This document shows, one piece after another, positions 13,050 to 25,075 of a DNA stretch of 64,000 nucleotides. The stretch covers positions 449,528 to 513,527 of the forward strand of contig NW_024104424.1 of the NCBI RefSeq assembly GCF_003945595.2. The letters run 5' to 3'. The stretch is from Pipra filicauda. Its lineage: Eukaryota > Chordata > Aves > Passeriformes > Pipridae. Under the pieces are notes generated by a model. It did no database searches, was not told the origin of the DNA, and saw only the letters and a program-made list of their open reading frames with translations. Numbering within the stretch: the first letter of the stretch is position 1; every line of letters begins with the position of its first letter. The position numbers were made by a program, and so were the translations under genes.

Positions 13050-16000
13050 GGAAGGAGAAATAAGTCCTAATAGAGCGAGTGCAATTCAGAAAATTCAAAT
13101 GTGCCCCATTTGCTCTGCATGGATTGCACTGCTGTGTAGAGGATGCAGTTTCTCCATTTGGACAACCATCAGCTAAATTATATAGTAACAAGGCCATTGC
13201 AGGGAAACTTTGGAAAAAGGACTCAGCTTGAAAAGGAGTGACAAAACAGCGGGAAGCCTGGATGTTTGTGAGCACAAATTAACATTTCTCAAGTACTCAA
13301 CACAGTGGTTCATCTGCTCTGTGGTCAGTATTGATCTGAATAGGTAGGTCAGAGATTGGCAGTTATCTCTAAGTTGTCAATAAATTGATAAACAGATTTA
13401 AACTATATGCATTGAGCAGGTTTCTTTTTTTCCCCTGCAAACAACAAGATCAGACTGTTGTGGGAGACTGGAAAATGAAAAGACTAAACTATAGAGAACT
13501 TCTCTTTTATGGTATTTGTGATGCTGCTCAGTGATATTATAGCTCCTCCGTGTGTTTTTGCCTTAAATAGTGTGTGTGTTGTACTGATATTATTGTTTCT
13601 TTGCTTTGTAGTCACAAGAAAAAGAAATAGGGCCTATTCATCTATATACAATATTTATTTTGTAATGGATGAAAGGGGAAAAAAGAGAGGTAAATAACCC
13701 CACAACTTTTTCCTTCAATTACTAAAGAGAAAAAGAGCAGGTGTTCAAAAAAACCTGTCATATAAAGATTTCCACTTTCTTTGGAAAGCAAAAACATTGA
13801 AGAGAATCTACAATTGTTGGTTTCCTCTAGAAACAGTAACACTGCCCTTCCTCTAATCCCTTTGACCTCCTATTGTAAGGCTGCTTATAAACCGAAATAG
13901 AAACCACACGCTGGCAGTCAGGGCATCCTTAATTTCTCATCCTGAGTAAAATAAAGCAAAATCCTCTGTGAAAGAGCTCATAATTCTCCTTTCTTGCATC
14001 TGAGAAGGAGCATAATGGAAAGTGACACTGAGAAATCACGGGTGGGTAAGAGTTGTGGCAACACTTTTTAGAACCGAAAAGTATCCATCCAAGAGATAAA
14101 AGGAGTGAGTGTGAGTGTGAGTTTGGTGGGTTTTTTTTGCTTGTATGTTGGGGTTATTTTTTGGTTGGGTTGGGTTTTCTTGGGGTGTGTGTGCGTGAGA
14201 GCCATGGGAACAGTGGGGATGTTCAGTGAGGCCATCAGACACTGACTGTAGGCCAAAGCAAAACCCCTAAAATGCCTTTAACATAGATGTGAGACTCAGA
14301 AACATTAGTTTGCACAAGAAAACTTTTCCCTTTTATGCTGTTTGACTTGTAAGTGTAGATAGAGCCCAAAGTTCCAGTTTGTAGAACTGGGTAATCTCAT
14401 AAGTTACTTTTAATTCCACATGTAGATATCAACAAAAAATTGAGAATAAATAGAAAAGCAATTTTTGGAGAAGTTTCAATTGAAAGACGCTGTCCAAGTA
14501 GGAACAAAATCAGAATTCAAGTTGTACATATTCATCAGTACTCAATTAGATGGGCTCACGTGCCTTGGACCTCAAGAAGATAACATGATTCTGGAAAAAA
14601 TACAAAAAGATTGTGAGTCTTGATTTTTATGGAATAATTGATATTGTTTCTTATCTTTTTAGTCCCTTTAGCCAGTTATAACTGTCACTATGCCTTGGGT
14701 CCTCATTTATGCCAAAGCAGTTTTGATCATGTACAAGAATGGATTGCACAAACATCTCTCAGGACTGGGTTGGGTATTAACAAACCTGCTGTTGGGTTGG
14801 GGACTGCACTAAATCACCTTTATTGATATTTTATGGCTCTATTTTTTGGTATTATTCCATATCTTCCTTTAGAGAACTATGGTAGGATACTGTCTGGTAT
14901 GCTGTGTGTCAAGTAGCTTGGATAATGGATTGCCATCCCAAATATCAAGCAATTCAAGTGATGGATTTTCATCCTATGACAAGTCAGGAACAATTGCTGC
15001 AGGGGTCAGAATAGAACTAGTAGTGCAATCACAGTTCAGAACAGCACAGATCATATAAAGCCTTATGTTTCCAGGAAGTTCCTCATTTGCCCCAAAGTTC
15101 CTCATTTATAGTGCCCGGATATTTCACAGCATGTGAGTGTTTAAAAAATATCAGTGAAAATTAGATATGACTGAATTTTTTTCTATGTTACTTGGAAGCC
15201 TGTGGGTATTTAAGTGATCAATCTTTACTTCTTTTTGGAGTGACAGAAAATGGCAACTGATCAGAGATCCTATTGCCTGTAGGAATGGTTTTGGTTAGGA
15301 GGCTGAGTTGTAGGAGGAAATACATCTCAACTCTGAGATCGGGTTTCTCCTAAAAGCAAAGTAAACCCAGTAGGGATGTAGCAAGGTCTCTGCTGCAAAT
15401 CCTTGATATTTCAGATGTTCAAACCACAGGAAGCAGATTCAGGTGCAGACTCATGTCTGTGTGTGCTGGTCCTACTGGAGACTCAGGACTGGATCTCCCA
15501 CACCTCGAGCTCAGTACCTGTCACTCTGCTTCCACCTGCTCACACATGGATCCTTTCCACTCTTGTTGCTGCTACTCCACCTCATGAAACTATTTTACTG
15601 GATCGGAGACTGTCTCTGTAACTCGTTGACCTCATATGTTCATATAAAGTGGAAGGCTAACACTAAGAACAACTGAAAATTCACTACTGCGACATTTTGA
15701 GAGATCCTGATTTGTGTATTTCCGAAAAAATCACCTTTTCTAGAGACAAATTCCATATTAAAAACAAATTGCAAACCATTGTGAATTTTTGAACTTCAAA
15801 TCTAACTACAGTATTTATATAGTTTTCTTTATCAGGTTGTGCTTTAAAGTTGTGAGATGCCATCAGTTTGGGGGAGAAATCTCTACCAAGGTCATTTTGT
15901 TTCCTGCTTGCTCACTCACATTAGGAAGACCCCGCAGTGCACAGTGGTACATTGAGATGACAATTATTCTGATTTGGAATTTTGTGTACAATAATTAAAC

Positions 16001-16547
16001 AGCCAGGTACCAGCAGACATGTGTTACCCTGAGATAACACACTCCTTGGAAGTATCATGAGGCAGAAGGTGAAATTAGTGCCTCCAATGACCTGGGAAAC
16101 ACATTATCTCACCACTGCAAAAGCCTCAGGGTGCATTGTTACTGTGTGCCAACTATTAGCATTATTAGTTGCATCTTGATTGATTGCACCATGTAAAACA
16201 TATGTTTAAAACATGTTCACGTTGTGCATCATGATAATTCTGTCTGACTCCGAAGGACCGACATATCAGGTGTGAGTCGATAGGAACACGAAGTGGGGTT
16301 TTTTTCACTGGGATATGCATGACTGGCAAAAGTTATCTTGAAAGGGACTTGAGCTACAGAGTCCCACAGCTTCAAAAAAACCAACATCCATAATGCAGGA
16401 GAGTGCTCACATGTAATAGGCTCAAGTGGAGCATTCACAACTGTGGTGTATTATTCCCTTTTTCACAGATATATGTGTGCACGTGTGTGTGTTTGCATGC
16501 CCAGAGTGAGCTTCCCAGTGTTTATTTTTAACCTGGGATCATTTTTG
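13050..16547. other. AT-rich unique sequence, no gene seen
   Basis: Nothing gene-like is supported. The block contains the TG-rich simple sequence at 14103-14205 listed separately and otherwise reads as neutral DNA. Confidence 0.55.
14103..14205. repeat. GAGTGT and T/G-rich simple sequence
   Basis: A short GAGTGT-type tandem array (about 14104-14122) passes into GGTTGGGTTGGG-like and GTGTGTGTGCGTG stretches. This is degenerate simple sequence. The minus-strand frames across it (QTHTHTH-type translation) are artefacts of the repeat. Confidence 0.75.
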
Positions 16548-16574
16548 CCCCCCACCCCGACCTTCCCATGCCCC
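16548..16574 (-). other. G-quadruplex motif on the minus strand
   Basis: The plus strand shows C runs of 6, 4, 3 and 4 with loops of 1, 6 and 3 nt. On the minus strand this fits the G3+N1-7 rule for an intramolecular G-quadruplex, and on the plus strand it could form an i-motif. It sits in a locally GC-richer stretch (about 16480-16740). Confidence 0.6.
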
Positions 16575-17209
16575 GTGCTGTCAGTTGTCTGATTTTTCAG
16601 GTGACTGACAAGCAGCATTTTTTCCAGCACCGCTGAGCAGCCTGGCACTGTCCCCGGGACACGGGTTAGCACAGCCCTGGCAGACAAAGGGCTTTGTGCT
16701 GCCTGCTCCTTGTCACAGCCCCGCAGCCAGGCACCACATCACACAGAGGACAAGGTCTATCTTTAATCTGAGCTACTCAGGAAATCAAAGAGGGTGGATT
16801 AAAACAAGAGCAGCGACTGATTTCTGTAGGAGATCACTTTCCTGTTTCCTTTGATATAATGAACAGGATAATCAAAGCAAGGTTAGAAGCCCACCCTGTA
16901 CCTTTTTTCCAACGATTTTTGTCATGTCAGTTCACAAGGTATTATAATAATTGAACATGTGTGGTAATGATTTTAAAAAGTTTCCTTTTTTTCACCTTAG
17001 AATAATTTACATATAGGTGCTCTGGTAAGGTTTATGTCTAATGAGTCATCATTTAAAGATGTGAAACCTTATTAAACCTGCAGCTGTTTGTTTTTTTTGA
17101 ATCTTAGTGTCTTTTGCTAAAAATAGCTGCACTGTCATCATAAGCACTACACGTCAAAAATGTGGTGCGATGTTGCTTTGACACTGGACAGCAAAAGACC
17201 TGGTTCATG
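16575..17209. other. Unique sequence, no gene seen
   Basis: GC content declines from the C-rich motif into AT-rich DNA. No exon, repeat or RNA gene is recognised. Confidence 0.5.
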
Positions 17210-17520
17210 CTCGGAGAAAAGAGCGTTAAGGGGAAGATGATGGGGAAGAGTCGCCAGGTTTGGCTGGGCTGAGAGGTACCAACCTCCCGGCTCACAGCGA
17301 TCGCTCCGCACACTCAGTCGGCAAAGGCGGGGTGTCCCTGGGGCTTCCCAGGCAGCTCCACCTCCAGGTCTCCCTTTGCATGCCCAGTCCTGCCTCCTGC
17401 GTTTGCCGCAGTGTCTCAGGAGAATCTGACACGAGCATTCCCTGGGCTGGCACCGGTGCAGTGACCCCGGATCCCTCCTCCAGCTCCCATCGAGCTGGTC
17501 CCGTGTAAGAGCGCAGGTGG
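17210..17520. promoter_or_regulatory. Small CpG-rich patch, candidate orphan CpG island
   Basis: In a window that is otherwise strongly CpG-depleted, roughly a dozen or more CpG sites fall within about 300 bp here, including GCGATCGC near 17297, CCGCAC, GTCGGC, GGCGGGG and several CCGG sites. GC content by eye is near 60 percent. Overlapping frames stay open on both strands (up to 130 codons on the minus strand), as expected for GC-rich DNA. No TATA box, splice-site pattern or conserved protein is evident. It could be an orphan CpG island, an enhancer, an unmethylated alternative first exon, or simply a GC-biased gene-conversion spot. Confidence 0.35.
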
Positions 17521-19757
17521 CTATGTTCTTTACAGGCAATACCTCTATATAAGTGAAATTTGCTTCCCTCGTGTGTTTTAGACAAGTTGGTGATTATTTT
17601 TTTACCTTTTTCTTCTCTTCTTTAAAATGAGGTTAGGGTGGCAATGCAGGATCTCTGGCTAATTCCGTGCTGGTTTTCTTTGCACTTCAGTTGAATCCAC
17701 ATGGGATGGTGATATTCAGCTCTGCATTACTGCTATTTCTCACTTTAATGACCCTGGTAAATCTTTAATGATTGCCATCACTGTCAGAAGGGCACAGAGG
17801 CCCCTCGTCTGTCTTGATGCAACCTAAGAAAATATGATCACGGATGTCAGTTAAAATAATGACATTGGTGGGAGGTCACTTGTCTTTTTATGGGTACCCA
17901 CCTCTCCTTGCAAAAAGCAGCATAGAAATTCCACTTGTAATCATCATAATCACTAAAAAAAAGTAAATGTAGGTGCCTCAGGTTTTGTTTTCATTAAGCA
18001 GGGCAGCACATTCCAGAAAAAAAGAACTGGGACAGGCACTTCACAGGGAATGGGCCTTATCATTTCAGTATTCTGGAGCACCTAAGATATGAGCTGTAAT
18101 GTTAAATGAGATATCTCGAAGTGTGAAATTTTCATCCTGTAGTACTTACTTGAAAGTTTGTGTTAGAGAAATTCATTTAACATTAGAACCAAGATTTTTC
18201 CACCACTTAAACATTGTTTCATCATGAGTGATTTCTCTATCACAGCGTAGCTTTTAAGACATAATTCTCTCAATTTATGGAGTATTTTAGCAACCCCGTG
18301 AGTCAGAAATTAGACATACAGATCTCCTATTTTCATCAGTAGCAGTTGCCCGCCTAATTCACAGACCAGCACAGGGAAAATGTAGCCCTGTGGGTCAACA
18401 TCAATGGATTCAATGAGGTCTTCAGCCTCTAAAAATGTCATTAGTGGGAGTAATAACTGGCTGTGGGCCCCAATGTTTACTACAGCTGCAGCAAGCTAGC
18501 TCTCTGGAGAACACAAGTCTCACACAGAGGTGCTCAACCTTCCTTGGGGAAACTCCCATCCGTCATTTCTAAAGCAGGGACTTGATGATGCTTCTGCTTA
18601 GTGGTGATGGACCTTTTTCCTGAGTCAAAAATTTGAAATTGGGTATTTTTTCCCTTATTGTCATGTACTCAACTACATATTAAAATCTACATTTCTCTTG
18701 CCTTCCACTGAAATTTAAAGATACTCTATCTCTAAACCTAATGAATAAAATGTAGGTTTATACCAGAACTCTCCTTCTTGTGCTGAATAGAGAAAACTTG
18801 AGAACTTTTTTGCTGTATGTGGCTGTTGGTATTTAAGTCCATATAAGACCCAGAACATGAGACTAGGGAAGGGTAGATGACCTTGAAAAACACTGCGTAG
18901 CCTTATTAAAATTAAAAAAAGAGAGTAAAATTAAAGTATTCAAGCTCTACTGGATACTTTAGGTCATTATTTTATTCATAAACCATATATTCATAGCAGA
19001 TTTTTATGGTGAACACTTCTATGTTCACCTAACTTTGTGGTCTCTTTTGATTTTGTTTTTGTCTCTAGTAATTTTCCACTTCTAAGACATTTGATCTGTG
19101 TTTTCCCTTAGACCTCTGCCTCTTTGTATAGATTACTTGAAAGGAGCTCAATTACAATTTTGTCTCTGATGTGGATATTTCTTTATTGAAGGTTCTACAA
19201 AGACATGTCCTTCCTCAAGCTCCATTTCAAACAGGGCTTCAAATGCAAACGAAAAAAGAAAAAATAAAAATAAATAGCTAATCTGAGTAGTCCAAGACAT
19301 GCGTCATTTCAGCTTTCATGAGTATGTGCTCGATACAATGTCAACAGCAAATGTTCACAATCTTCCCTGCTACACAATTTGAGTAGTGTCAGGGCTTCTA
19401 GTTTTCTACTTGTGGATTTTATCTGTGGTTCCTTAAAAAAAAAAAAAAAAGGTTTTTGAAGAATGTATCATAGCACTGGATTCAGTTGTAATTTGAGGAT
19501 GCAGAATTACTCTGTTAAATATGCATTTTTATCCCCCTTGGATGTGAGATTTCCTGTCTGTATTTTGTGTTTTCCTCCTGCAAATACATATATCACAGAA
19601 GCTTACAGTCTATGATGAGACAATACGGGAGTATTCTTGTGGGAAATGCATTTTTTACACATTTTAATAGAAGACATATAATAGTTCCTTAGTTAAGATT
19701 TTCACTTAAAAATATTTTAACCCACTTTGTCACATATGAATTTATAGAAAGACTGTT
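17521..19757. other. AT-rich unique sequence, no gene seen
   Basis: No gene or repeat family is recognised. A run of 16 A residues lies at 19435-19450, without a polyadenylation signal just upstream or recognisable retrocopy sequence. Confidence 0.55.
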
Positions 19758-20356
19758 CACTCTACATTTACAGCACTTACTGTGATTGCTGAATGAGTTC
19801 TGTGGGAATTTATGAGCAACAATGTTAATTAGTTGGGTTATACATTTTATTAGATACAATTTTACAGCAGTATAATTCCTGGAATTTGAAAGATGAAAAT
19901 TAACCCACTTGGAGTTTATTTCACATTCAAGGCTATAGATTTTTAGTCTTTTAGGCATATTTTGAAGTAAAAATGCATAATTATCTATATCCATAACATG
20001 GACCCTGATGCCTTAGCCTTTCTCAGGCTTAGCCACCTCCCCAGGTGATATCTCATGGCCACTCTACATTTACAGCACTTACTGTGATTGCTGAATGAGT
20101 TCTGTGGGAATTTATGAGCAACAATGTTAATTAGTTGGGTTATACATTTTATTAGATACAATTTTACAGCAGTATAATTCCTGGAATTTGAAAGATGAAA
20201 ATTAACCCACTTGGAGTTTATTTCACATTCAAGGCTATAGATTTTTAGTCTTTTAGGCATATTTTGAAGTAAAAATATAATTATCTATATCCATAACTGG
20301 ACCCTGATGCCTTAGCCTTTCTCAGGCAGCCACCTCCCCAGGTGATATCTCATGGC
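19758..20356. repeat. Tandem duplication, about 300-bp unit, two copies
   Basis: Copy 1 (19758-20059, 302 bp) and copy 2 (20060-20356, 297 bp) abut head to tail. Aligning them by eye, I find no substitutions. The only differences are three small gaps in copy 2: 2 bp in the AAAATGCATAAT stretch, 1 bp at AACATGG versus AACTGG, and 2 bp at GGCTTAGCC versus GGCAGCC. The trinucleotide CAC occurs at the start of each copy and just after copy 2, which suggests microhomology at the breakpoint. The unit resembles no transposon family I know. The similar minus-strand frames in the two copies are duplicates of one chance frame. Confidence 0.95.
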
Positions 20357-21487
20357 CACAATTCTATTGTAAGTTATATTTGCTTCTGTATCTTAGCTGT
20401 GTAATTGAGAAAAAAAAATATAAATTAATGTTTGGATTTATATAATTGAACTTTGAACTTGCTAAGATGTGATTCTCCCTTTATAGCTTTAGTGTTATGG
20501 CAAAGATGCACCTGAACGGAAACTGCACATAAGGATTTAAGGAAGAGAAAAGAGTTTGTCGGGGACATTTTCAAATCCTCCTTAGGGGATAATTTACTGA
20601 AAAAGACCAAGGAAGTTGAAACAACTGAGAGATTTGTGTGTGCATGGTAGAAAATGTTGGCACCTACCATAACTAATTTACTACCTCTTTGGCAGCCATC
20701 AAAATTTCTTGATTTTGGAAGTTTCTTGAAGATATGCAACTCTCACAATATTAAGGAAAGCTTTTGTGCATAGACTGCTCCCTGATGTTTTTTTTTTCCT
20801 TTCACAAAGCACATCATACTGGATTTAGTAATAGATCTTAGAATATGTAGTTCATATTTTTAGTCTGGATCCATGCATTTAGTATTTGTCCTGTAGAACT
20901 TGAGGTTAAGAAATTAACGGTAACATCTCACCATCATTTGTTAGTGTCTTTCTAAACCTGCTTTGAGTTGAAAGTGTGAAAGGCATCAGATTATTGGTAC
21001 TCAAAGATGTTGCAATTCAACCACACTTTCAATCAAAAATGCTGCCAGAAGAAGCAATTTTCCTTGGTTTCCTCTCCTGTTCCAACAAAACTTCTTATGG
21101 CAATGAGTGGGGAATTATCTTCTGTCTTGCTGGGTTTGGGTGCATTGTAAACAGAAAACAGAGGGTTTACAAACAATAGTCTGTTGATAGTAGAGATTTT
21201 TTTCTTTCAATTACATTTTGCTGTGAACTTTATCCAGTGTATTTCTATTGCAGTTTGCTGTGTGGAGATGATGAACACGGTGTATGGATGAAGTCTTTTT
21301 GCAGATCAGTGAGTTTAGTAAGGCAGGAGTAAAAATTCTGCTGGTCTTTGGGCATTTACTGTGTTTTTAATGAAGGTTAATTTTTATGTCTACTTCCTGG
21401 AAGTGAATGTGAATGAGGATGCATGGAACAGATGTTCTGTCTGTCCTTCTGAACTAAAGCTCCACTGTCTAAATGCTTGTGTTTATG

Positions 21488-21537
21488 GGACACTGGACTC
21501 ATCTGGTAGATCCCTTCCAGCCCTGTTGTACTGATTT
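21488..21537 (+). mobile_element. Possible decayed CR1 3' end
   Basis: The string GGACTCATCTGGTAGATCCCTTCCAGCCCT resembles the CR1 3' end pattern GGACT.GATGATCT...GGTCCCTTCCAACCC in the plus orientation. No terminal ATTCYATG octamer survives and upstream similarity is not evident, so this is a weak call. Confidence 0.35.
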
Positions 21538-22159
21538 TAGAGGGAGGAACATTTCTTAGCACTGCCATTTTTTATAGGTACAGTGATTCCTCTTGTAATC
21601 CTACCAATTTTCCCTAACAAGATCATTATCTGATGGATGTTGATGATGTGATTTTTTTTTTCCTTTCCTCCATATGGTTCTGCTGGTTCTGGGACTGCAG
21701 ATTTGCTAATTGTTTGGTCCTTATAAATATGTAAGAATGCTCTTCTTTCCTTATCATCACCTCCCCAGCATCCCATAACAAATGAGTGTAGACCTCATGA
21801 CTATGTTTGATATGAAGTGATATTAATACTATTCAGGTTCTCTTGTACAATGTGCTCCTGCATGATCATTATGTTTTTCAGGGAAAATGCTTCAGGCACA
21901 ATCTCTCTGAGTTTGGAAATGTCTTTACTAATAAATCCAGGTGTTTTCATCTTCAGCACTAGGGGTTCAGAAAGTAGGGACAGTTATGTTCAGGACAGTG
22001 AATGTGAAGGAAGATAATGAATGGTACTGACTTCTTTATGTGCAAACTGCTCTCCATGTCTGGTTGCATTTTATTACTTGTAAGTCCTCTTCATTCTTAT
22101 TTTACTTTTCTGAGGCTGATGAAGTGATGACACACAAACACCTATGTTTGCCCATAAAC

Positions 22160-22243
22160 TCTTTTTTTTGGTGTTTTTATTCTTTTTTTGGTTGTTGTTT
22201 TTTTGTTTGTTGTGTTTGTTTGGGTTTTTTTTCTCTCTGTGCC
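22160..22243. repeat. T/G-rich low-complexity tract
   Basis: Runs of T are interspersed with GG, GTTG and TTTG units. The translated phenylalanine, cysteine and leucine runs in both overlapping plus-strand frames are products of the low complexity and not a membrane protein. Confidence 0.8.
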
Positions 22244-22779
22244 ATAAGAATCAACTATCAAAACATCTTCATTTCATTTCTCTACCTATAAGGAAGATGA
22301 ACTCCCCTGGCAGGCTGCATAGAAATGCATTAAAATGTGTTTACAACATATTCCGGTTTGGGAGAAAAAGTAAGATGCACTTGCGTAAGATGTTTACATT
22401 AACACAGGACCATGGTAAGATCTCCTCTTGCAGAGGAAAACATATTTACTGTCCCTAGATTGCTCTTATTCCTCCTTTCAGGACACATCTGTCGGCCTAA
22501 CAAATCCCATGAAGGGTCTTGAGTGCAAACAAGCCCAAAGTCAAGAAGCATTTGCATGAACAGTTTATGGCATTTTTTTCTGCCACATCTTTGATTGCCA
22601 AAACTATTCTCTACTAAAACTTCTTAAAATCGGCTGATCATCTGATAGCATTGGCATGTAGCTGCTCTTGTTTTATATGATGGCATCAACTTCTCCTTTT
22701 TCTGCACAATTAGAAGACCCCAAATCCCTCACATACGTTCTTTTGAGCTTCTATTGAAATTATTTTAACTGATTTAAAT

Positions 22780-23110
22780 CACAGCATAGTAGAATACTTT
22801 GGCTTGGAAGGAACCTCTAGAGCTCACATAGTCCTGCAATGAGTAGGGATATCTTCAACTGGATCAGGTTGCTTAGAGTCCAATATGACTTGAATTTTTC
22901 CAGAAGCGGGGCATCCACAACTTCTCTGGACAAGACGTTCCCGTGTTTCACCACCCTCATCATAAAAAGCTTCTTCCTCGTATCTATTCCAATCCACCTT
23001 CTTGCAGTTTAAAACCATTACCCCCTCTCCTAAATTCTCTATCCCTACCTTTCCTTTTGGCTCTTTTAGGAACAAAACACTATCTTTTAGTACTACCTTT
23101 TTATTGTTTT
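22780..23110 (-). mobile_element. CR1 LINE 3' end with in-frame ORF2 C-terminus
   Basis: On the minus strand, one frame from about 22978 to the stop at 22817-22819 (54 codons with the stop) encodes the characteristic end of the CR1 ORF2 protein. Recognisable pieces in order are RKKLFMMRVVKHGN, REVVDAPLLEKFKS, LSNLIQLK and SLLIAGL. These match the known pattern RKKFFTMRVVKHWNRLP...REVVDAPSLE.FK...LSNLI..K.SLLIAGG. Weaker similarity (a GIDTRKK stretch) continues upstream on the same strand. A short 3' UTR follows and the element ends near 22780 at a degraded octamer (GTATTCTACTATGCT). It is 5'-truncated: only the tail of ORF2 remains and no catalytic domain is present. The longer 118-codon frame at 22824-23180 is a different, non-biological frame of the same element. 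Confidence 0.88.
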
Positions 23111-23264
23111 CATCATTCACCAGCAGTATTTGATAGGATAAGTCTTTGTCTCTATGCAATATCAGTACTATTAAACACATGATGTGTGCTTATTTCAAAG
23201 ATAAATTTTCCTGCGGTTTGTGCTTTTTTAGCATTATCCTCGTGGTACCGTTTTGGAAGAATGA

Positions 23265-23301
23265 TTTGATATGGACTATTTAACAAATAGTCCATATCAA
23301 A
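23265..23301. repeat. Perfect inverted repeat, 17-bp arms, 3-nt loop
   Basis: Arms 23265-23281 and 23285-23301 are exact reverse complements (core TGATATGGACTATTT / AAATAGTCCATATCA) separated only by AAC. It lies about 150 bp beyond the CR1 fragment. The stem is too short and the loop too small for a typical microRNA precursor, and there are no T runs of a terminator type. An origin by intrastrand template switching fits the perfect arms and small spacer. Confidence 0.95.
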
Positions 23302-25075
23302 ACCAAAATCTGAAGCTGAGTTTGTCTTGCAGAGTTTATATCAGCGCTGGAGAAATGTGAGCTGAAAAAACATTCCCCTTGATATCCTGATTGTCAGCAA
23401 TGATTGCAGAGGTTAGAAAATCTGAAAGCCAAAATTCAAATTTGCATTGTTTGAGAACATGTGACACCACTGAGAAACAATGAATGTGTTTGCAGGGTAA
23501 ATTAGGGCTTTTAGTAAAACGTTAACCTTTAAAAAACCATGTGTTTGAACAGATTTTAATAGGAATAAACTTGCTCCCTGCTTTTTTTCATAGCTTTTTA
23601 CTTAACTGTTTGGGTAAGATGCTTGTCCATGTGATTGATAGCAACGTCAGGATCAAAGTGATTAATGATATAAGTCAGTCTAATTTGAACTGGAGATAAT
23701 GAAGGCTATGCCCACTTGCACAAGAGATATATTTGGCCCGGTGTCTTGTAATCATTGTATAGACAGGTCTGAAGAGTGAAATTATCCTAATTGCATTCTT
23801 GATTGTTTCATTTACAAGGTTCTAAATCAAGAAATATGCCAAGTCTTCCCTGTTTTCCCCCAGGTCTCCTTACTGACTGGTTTTGTGCTTCCTAGAGTAA
23901 AATTGTTGTTGTTATTATTTTTATTAGAAGGAGAAAGACTTTCCAGGACCTCACCTTTAAGACAGCTTGGGGAAATTTTTCTTTTGATCTTCATTTATTT
24001 TTTTACCCTTATGTAAACATGAATTTACATTCCATCCCATACTGGCAATCTGCCTTGTCCTTCTGAATTTTTATTTATTTGTCTCTCTTTCCCTGCTATC
24101 TTCTGGTTTCTTTTTCAGTAAAATTAACAAGCTCTTGCTTACACCACAGCCGAATTTGGGCCTCTGACTGATCCAAATATGCTTCTTGTTTCTGCATGTC
24201 CTTTGTGTCTGGCATGAATTCTGCTTTAACATTGCAATCAGCATTATAGATGATTAGAAAATCAAATTTTTCATTTAGAATGTTTCACAAAAAGCCAGTT
24301 TCTAGAAAATGCTTCCATTGAACCCTGTAGAAATGTTCCCATTTTCTCTGTGAAAGACTGAGATCAAATGTTTGGACTTTTTTTTGTATTTTGTTGAGAC
24401 TTTGGTAAAAAAAAAAAGAAGAAACTTCATTAGTTGAATTGTTTTGAAGTGTAGAAATGATATGAGTGTAAAAATAGTCTTATATACTAAAATACCTTGC
24501 TTGTATATGTATTTTTATGGTGCTGGAAGGAGTTACTGAAGTATAGAAGTCAATATTACATTATATATTATCACAATGGATAAGAATAGTGCCTTGCTTA
24601 CCACAGATTGATTTTGGCTTTCCTAAAGAACCACATTACAGAAATAGCCCTGATGAAGACTTGTATGGATTAACTTTGTTTTTCAAGTTTTGGCAAGCAA
24701 TTTTATCTTAATGTTTAAAATAGTTGTCCCTTGATATTGCTTAAAATGTTCCTATAGCACGGTGGTCTATTCATTGCAAAGCATACTGCAAAAAAAATTG
24801 CAAATATAAGAGTTCTACATGATTTTAGTCACTTTACATCATAGTTTCTGTTGCTAGAGATTCAGGAACTATGAACAAAGTTTTATCAAAAAACCCAGGT
24901 AATTAGTTAGGAGGGATATAGAATCTATATATGATGTTGTGGTCTCTAAATAATGTCCTGCTCCTGTATTTCAGCTTTTTACAGTGAGTGGTGAGCCCTG
25001 TATACCCCAAATCAAGAGCAATTTTTGAAAATATTGGATTTTAAAAAATATTTTGAAACTATTGTATTTAAAAAC
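23302..25075. other. AT-rich unique sequence, no gene seen
   Basis: No recognisable gene, repeat family or structured RNA. Short A and T runs occur, for example near 24408. Confidence 0.55.

Larger units (their letters stand above)
20357..22779. other. AT-rich unique sequence, no gene seen
   Basis: Apart from the possible CR1 end and the T/G-rich tract listed separately, I recognise nothing here. Open frames are short and lack family features. Confidence 0.55.

Noticed and set aside
17147..17539. 130-codon minus-strand frame as a conserved gene
   Set aside because: It coincides with the CpG-rich patch, overlaps frames on both strands and resembles no protein family. Open frames are expected in GC-rich sequence.
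19435..19450. Poly-A tail of a retrocopy on the plus strand
   Set aside because: Sixteen A residues, but no polyadenylation signal just upstream and no recognisable retrocopied sequence.
19689..20260. Two near-identical minus-strand frames suggesting a duplicated gene
   Set aside because: The identity reflects the ~300-bp tandem DNA duplication. The translation has no domain, and the two frames have different starts and ends set by the breakpoints and indels.
22824..23180. 118-codon minus-strand frame read as a host protein
   Set aside because: It is the wrong frame of a CR1 element. The adjacent frame carries the true ORF2 C-terminus ending at 22817.
23265..23301. microRNA precursor or rho-independent terminator
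   Set aside because: The 17-bp stem with a 3-nt loop is too short for a standard microRNA precursor. Bacterial-type terminators are not relevant in this genome, and no T tract follows.
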